DNA of 10,529 nt from positions 1-10,529 of the forward strand of contig JADGGM010000043.1 in assembly GCA_019689955.1 (NCBI GenBank). The letters run 5' to 3'. Position 1 is the stretch's first letter. Each line of letters starts with the position of its first letter. This document shows, one piece after another, positions 7,822-10,529 of the stretch. The position numbers and the translations under genes are program-made. Under the pieces are notes generated by a model. That model was given only the letters and a program-made list of their open reading frames with translations, made no database searches and had not been told where the DNA came from. The stretch is from Gemmatimonadaceae bacterium. Lineage in GTDB: Bacteria > Gemmatimonadota > Gemmatimonadetes > Gemmatimonadales > Gemmatimonadaceae.

Positions 7822-9302
7822 CGGTTCGCCCTCGTCGAGCGGGCGAGGAGGATGTCGATCATCCGGCCCAGGTAGTGCTCGTCGGCGAGCGCACGGGCCG
7901 AGTCGCTCGTCGGTGCGCCGCTCCAGTCTTCCGCGTCGACGATCGTCCCGCCGGGGTCCACGAGGAACACGCTGAAGGTCGTGATCGCCCCGCGCTCGCC
8001 GAACGAATAGTGCTCGACGTTCGCTCCATCATCGCGGTCGATGCGTCGACGGTCCGGGTCCGGGAGCCGCCACCACGCCGTGCGCGTGACGGCGAGCGCG
8101 CCGGGCAACGCGTGGTAATCGAGCCACCAGTGCGCGAGCGTCTCGGCCTCCACGTCGGGGGTGGGCGGGGACATGAAGGGGAAATAGCCGCGGGTCGGCG
8201 CGGTGAGCGTGATCTCGAGCCCCGGGAAGCGCTGCGCCAATCGACGCAGCCGGGCGTAGCCGCTCCAGCAGATCCGCTGGCTGCCGCCGGCGACGGTCAC
8301 GCCGCATCGCGAGGCCGTGCGATTGTTTCGGTCCACGCCGTGGTCGAGGAAGACGACGAGCGCGACGTGCCCGGCGGTGGGGCGGGTGGCCGCCGAGTCG
8401 CCGCGCCGGAACCAGAAATCTCCCTCGATCGGCGGCGCGGGCTCGCCGATCGGGAAACGCATCGCGTCGGGGCGCTCCCCCATCGCTCTGGCGTAGAGCG
8501 ACCGCTGCAAGGCGACGTACGCGGCGGTGCTGCGGCGCAGGCTGTCGAGCAGCGCGTCGGCGTGGAGCAGCCGGAGCGCGGCGTACACGTCCTGCCGGAC
8601 GCGCCGATTGTAGAGGTTCGTGCGACGCTCCGCGGCGGTGAGCCCGTCGGCGATGGCCACCACGCGCGCCGCGGCGCGCAGCGCCCGTGTCGTGTCGCCG
8701 ACGCGGCGGGCGGCGTCCATGAGCCGCACCATCGCCTCCATGCGCACCGTCCACGGCGCGCCCCGAAGGCCATCGAGCTCTGCCGCCAGCGACTCGGCCG
8801 CCGCGAGTCGCACGGGCGGCACCAGATCCTCACGCCCCTCGAAGGGCACGCCGAGATACGCGCGCAGCACCGTGCCAATCACCCAGGCGCGCTCGGTCGC
8901 GGCGCCGGTGGTCACCGTCGCGAGGCGCCGTCGCACGAGCGTGTCCGCCCGCGCGTCCCACCGCGCGAGCACGTCGAGCGTCACGAGCGACCGCCATCCG
9001 TCGAGCGGCGCGGCGCCCGCCGCGAAGCGGGCGCCGCAGCGCCGCGCCGTCTCGACCACCGCCACCGGAACCGAGTCGTCGCGCACCGCGACCGCATCCG
9101 GGAGCGTGTCCCGCCACACGGGCGATGCCCGCTCCACGCTGTCGCGCACGCGCGCCGCGGCCGCCAGACACTGCTCGACCGTCGCGTACGCGGCGACATC
9201 CACCCCGTTCGCCGACGGCGCGGCCGATCCCTGTGCGTGCGCCGGTCGCACCGCCAGTGCGACCGCGAGACCGCTCCACGCCACCCACCACGTTGCGCGC
9301 AT
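7818..9302 (-). CDS. Secreted protein with a long helical N-terminus and a redox-inactive thioredoxin-like domain
   Basis: A 494-residue protein from ATG 9302; an adjacent GTG at 9305 would add one residue. Residues 1-23 are a clear Sec signal peptide ending AHA/QG. Residues about 30-280 are mainly helical, with Cys45 and Cys89 able to form a disulfide. From about 285, IGEPAPPIEGDFWF begins a thioredoxin/AhpC-TSA-like fold, with the strand HVALVVFLDHG (312-322) and FSVFLVDPGGTIV (443-455) as in TlpA-type proteins. The CxxC expected after the first strand is absent; only Cys333 and Cys345 occur nearby, eleven residues apart. It is probably not a standard disulfide reductase. It may be a binding or structural protein, or use the two distant cysteines. 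It lies between the TldE-type and M16 genes, with a 12-base gap upstream and a GTGA overlap downstream. The precise function is not recognised. Confidence 0.75.
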   Translation of the reverse strand: MRATWWVAWSGLAVALAVRPAHAQGSAAPSANGVDVAAYATVEQCLAAAARVRDSVERASPVWRDTLPDAVAVRDDSVPVAVVETARRCGARFAAGAAPLDGWRSLVTLDVLARWDARADTLVRRRLATVTTGAATERAWVIGTVLRAYLGVPFEGREDLVPPVRLAAAESLAAELDGLRGAPWTVRMEAMVRLMDAARRVGDTTRALRAAARVVAIADGLTAAERRTNLYNRRVRQDVYAALRLLHADALLDSLRRSTAAYVALQRSLYARAMGERPDAMRFPIGEPAPPIEGDFWFRRGDSAATRPTAGHVALVVFLDHGVDRNNRTASRCGVTVAGGSQRICWSGYARLRRLAQRFPGLEITLTAPTRGYFPFMSPPTPDVEAETLAHWWLDYHALPGALAVTRTAWWRLPDPDRRRIDRDDGANVEHYSFGERGAITTFSVFLVDPGGTIVDAEDWSGAPTSDSARALADEHYLGRMIDILLARSTRANR

Positions 9303-9305
9303 CAC

Positions 9306-9316
9306 CCCTCTCCCTC
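9306..9316 (-). promoter_or_regulatory. Ribosome binding site overlapping the upstream stop codon
   Basis: On the minus strand GAGGGAGAGGG begins inside the TGA of the TldE-type gene and ends just before GTG-ATG. GAGGGAG stands seven bases from the ATG at 9302 and only four from the GTG at 9305, so the ATG is the better start. Overlap of stop and ribosome site suggests translational coupling. Confidence 0.6.
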
Positions 9317-10502
9317 AGACCGCGTCGATCAGTGCGGTGAAGCTGAAATCCCGGACCATGAGCGGCGGCACGATCGCGGGGGTGCCGGGACTGAACACCG
9401 GGACCGGCGTGCCCAGCGCCTCCACGTTGTTGAGCACGACGAACGGCGACTCCGTGAAGCGAAAGTTCTTGACCGCCTTGGAGACCTTCCCGTGCTCGAC
9501 CAACCACACGCCGTCGCGCGTGAGCCCGGTGGCGAGCAGCGTGCGGACATCGAGCACGCGCACATCCGAGAAGTGGGTGATCACGAGGCCGCGTGCGGTG
9601 CTCCGGATCATCTCGGCGATCGATGTCGTCCCACCGCTCATGCGATACGCGCCGGCGTTCGGGGCGCCGCGGTTCTCGTTCAGCATCGCCAGGGCGTACT
9701 CGCGATCGTAGCTGAGCGTGGTCAACACGCCGTGGTCGATCCACGTCACCGCGCGCACCGGCTCGCGGTTCCTGTCCCCGCCGACGAACGGCTCCACGCC
9801 CAGGTCGGGGTCCGCGGGGTCGTAGTCGATGGTGATGCGGCGGTCAACGACGGGGAGCCCGAGCTTGGTGCGCCAGAGGCGGAGGGCGTCGTCGTAGCCC
9901 GCCGCAAAGAGCCCGCCCCCGCTTTCCGCGACCGAGCGGATCAGCCCGGGCGGGCGGCGAACGAGCAACTGCACCAGGTCGTGCACCGCCTGCGGCTCGA
10001 GGATCACCGTGTAGCGCCCGGGCTCCACGGCCACCGGATCGCGCGCGGCGATGCACTTGTCGAGCGCGCGCGCGGCGAGCGCCGGCGCGTCGATCCGCGC
10101 CCAATCGTAGCTCGAGCGGCCGGCCCACCCGGAGCTCCGCCGCTGCGGATCGCGCACACGCAACGAGCACTGCGCATCGGTGGACGCCGTGTACTGCATC
10201 GGGCCGTCCGACGGGATGACGGCGAGCATCTGCGCCCGAACCTCCACGTATCCCGCCGACTGGAGCCCCTGCGCCTCCGCGGGCTCGGCGAGGGTCCGCG
10301 CCACCTGCGCCCGCGCGGCGGCATCGAGGTTGTAGGTTGCGTCGCTCCAGATCGCTGTCTCGGGGTACGTGAAGGCGGGAGGCGGCACGGTGAAGTCCGG
10401 GGGGATCGGGTGCCCGCCGACCGCGCGGTCGCCTCGCTCGGCGGCACGCACGGCACGCTCGAGCCCACCGTCGTCGGTCTGGCTCGTCGTCGCCCACTGC
10501 AC
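9315..10502 (-). CDS. TldD/PmbA-family protein of TldE (PmbA-like) type, N-terminus cut by the right edge
   Basis: About 395 genuine residues are visible, reading left from 10502 to TGA at 9317-9315. The C-terminal half matches the TldD/PmbA C-domain: ILEPQAVHDLVQLL, then AYRMSGGTTSIAEMI, then TGLTRDGVWLVEHGKVSKAVKNF and FTESP. The family is usually about 450 residues or more, so the start lies outside. No HExxxH zinc motif is seen where TldD has it, so this resembles the non-catalytic TldE/PmbA partner. In E. coli, TldD and TldE form a heterodimeric peptidase that degrades unfolded peptides, matures microcin B17 and affects CcdA. A catalytic tldD-like gene is expected just upstream, beyond the right edge. 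The open frame continues five codons past 10502 (reading VYKRQ), but these come from adapter sequence and are not protein. It is the first visible gene of the minus-strand operon. Confidence 0.88.
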   Translation of the reverse strand: MQWATTSQTDDGGLERAVRAAERGDRAVGGHPIPPDFTVPPPAFTYPETAIWSDATYNLDAAARAQVARTLAEPAEAQGLQSAGYVEVRAQMLAVIPSDGPMQYTASTDAQCSLRVRDPQRRSSGWAGRSSYDWARIDAPALAARALDKCIAARDPVAVEPGRYTVILEPQAVHDLVQLLVRRPPGLIRSVAESGGGLFAAGYDDALRLWRTKLGLPVVDRRITIDYDPADPDLGVEPFVGGDRNREPVRAVTWIDHGVLTTLSYDREYALAMLNENRGAPNAGAYRMSGGTTSIAEMIRSTARGLVITHFSDVRVLDVRTLLATGLTRDGVWLVEHGKVSKAVKNFRFTESPFVVLNNVEALGTPVPVFSPGTPAIVPPLMVRDFSFTALIDAV

Positions 10503-10518
10503 CTGTCTCTTATACACA
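10503..10518. other. Nextera transposon-end adapter remnant (sequencing artefact)
   Basis: The 16 bases CTGTCTCTTATACACA are identical to the start of the Illumina Nextera (Tn5 mosaic end) adapter read-through sequence. The next 11 bases (10519-10529) match neither the expected adapter continuation TCT nor the coding frame in any recognisable way. Translated on the minus strand, the segment gives YKRQ and CIRDR, peptides well known as adapter artefacts in metagenome proteins. Everything from 10503 to the end should be trimmed. Confidence 0.93.
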
Positions 10519-10529
10519 AAACCGACCCC

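Noticed and set aside
4909..10502. RiPP biosynthesis locus suggested by M16 and TldE-type proteins together
   Set aside because: No small precursor-like gene, radical SAM enzyme or PqqD-like domain is visible, and the M16 and thioredoxin-like proteins have signal peptides.
10004..10519. Minus-strand frame starting CIRDR
   Set aside because: Its first residues are translated Nextera adapter and the remainder is a shadow of the TldE-type gene.
1..10529. CRISPR array, tRNA, rRNA, insertion sequence or phage genes
   Set aside because: Reading both strands showed no spaced direct repeats, no tRNA-like cloverleaf, no transposase or integrase motif and no flanking terminal repeats. The transposon-end match at the right edge is a library adapter.

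Overview
The window is very GC-rich DNA (about 70% G+C by eye) from a bacterium. The protein types (exported TPR-CHAT protein, large M16 peptidase, thioredoxin-fold protein with a long helical N-terminus, TldD/PmbA-like protein, cd05344-type SDR) resemble an environmental Gemmatimonadota genome. That placement is inferred from general protein style and not from a marker gene. Both edges cut through genes. The right edge carries 16 bases of Illumina Nextera transposon-end sequence, so the window looks like a complete short metagenome contig.

Layout: (1) Positions 1-2632, minus strand: an exported tetratricopeptide-repeat protein with a C-terminal CHAT (caspase-like) domain. Its catalytic His and Cys are both visible and its last part is lost at the left edge. 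(2) Positions 2633-2715: an 83-base divergent intergenic region. (3) Positions 2716-3890, plus strand: a two-gene operon of a small cupin and an atypical short-chain dehydrogenase joined by an ATGA overlap, followed by a GC-rich hairpin. (4) Positions 3976-4912, plus strand: an AraC-family regulator broken by a one-base frameshift in a run of five G. (5) Positions 4909-10502, minus strand: a tight operon transcribed from the right. Its order is a TldD/PmbA-like (TldE-type) protein, a secreted thioredoxin-fold protein without a CxxC motif, and a secreted two-domain M16 zinc peptidase. Junctions are 12 bases and a 4-base GTGA overlap.

The AraC and M16 genes converge so tightly that their stop codons share one CTAG palindrome, leaving no space for a conventional terminator.

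How the genes may work together: the minus-strand operon groups a TldE-type protein, an exported M16 peptidase and an exported thioredoxin-fold protein, which suggests peptide or protein turnover in the cell envelope. The cupin-SDR pair probably acts on a small molecule that cannot be named from sequence. No clearly new defence system, mobile element, RNA gene or CRISPR array is visible. The most notable items are the exported CHAT protein, the catalytically altered SDR, the correctable AraC frameshift and the adapter artefact at the right end. No stretch longer than 300 bases lacks a gene.
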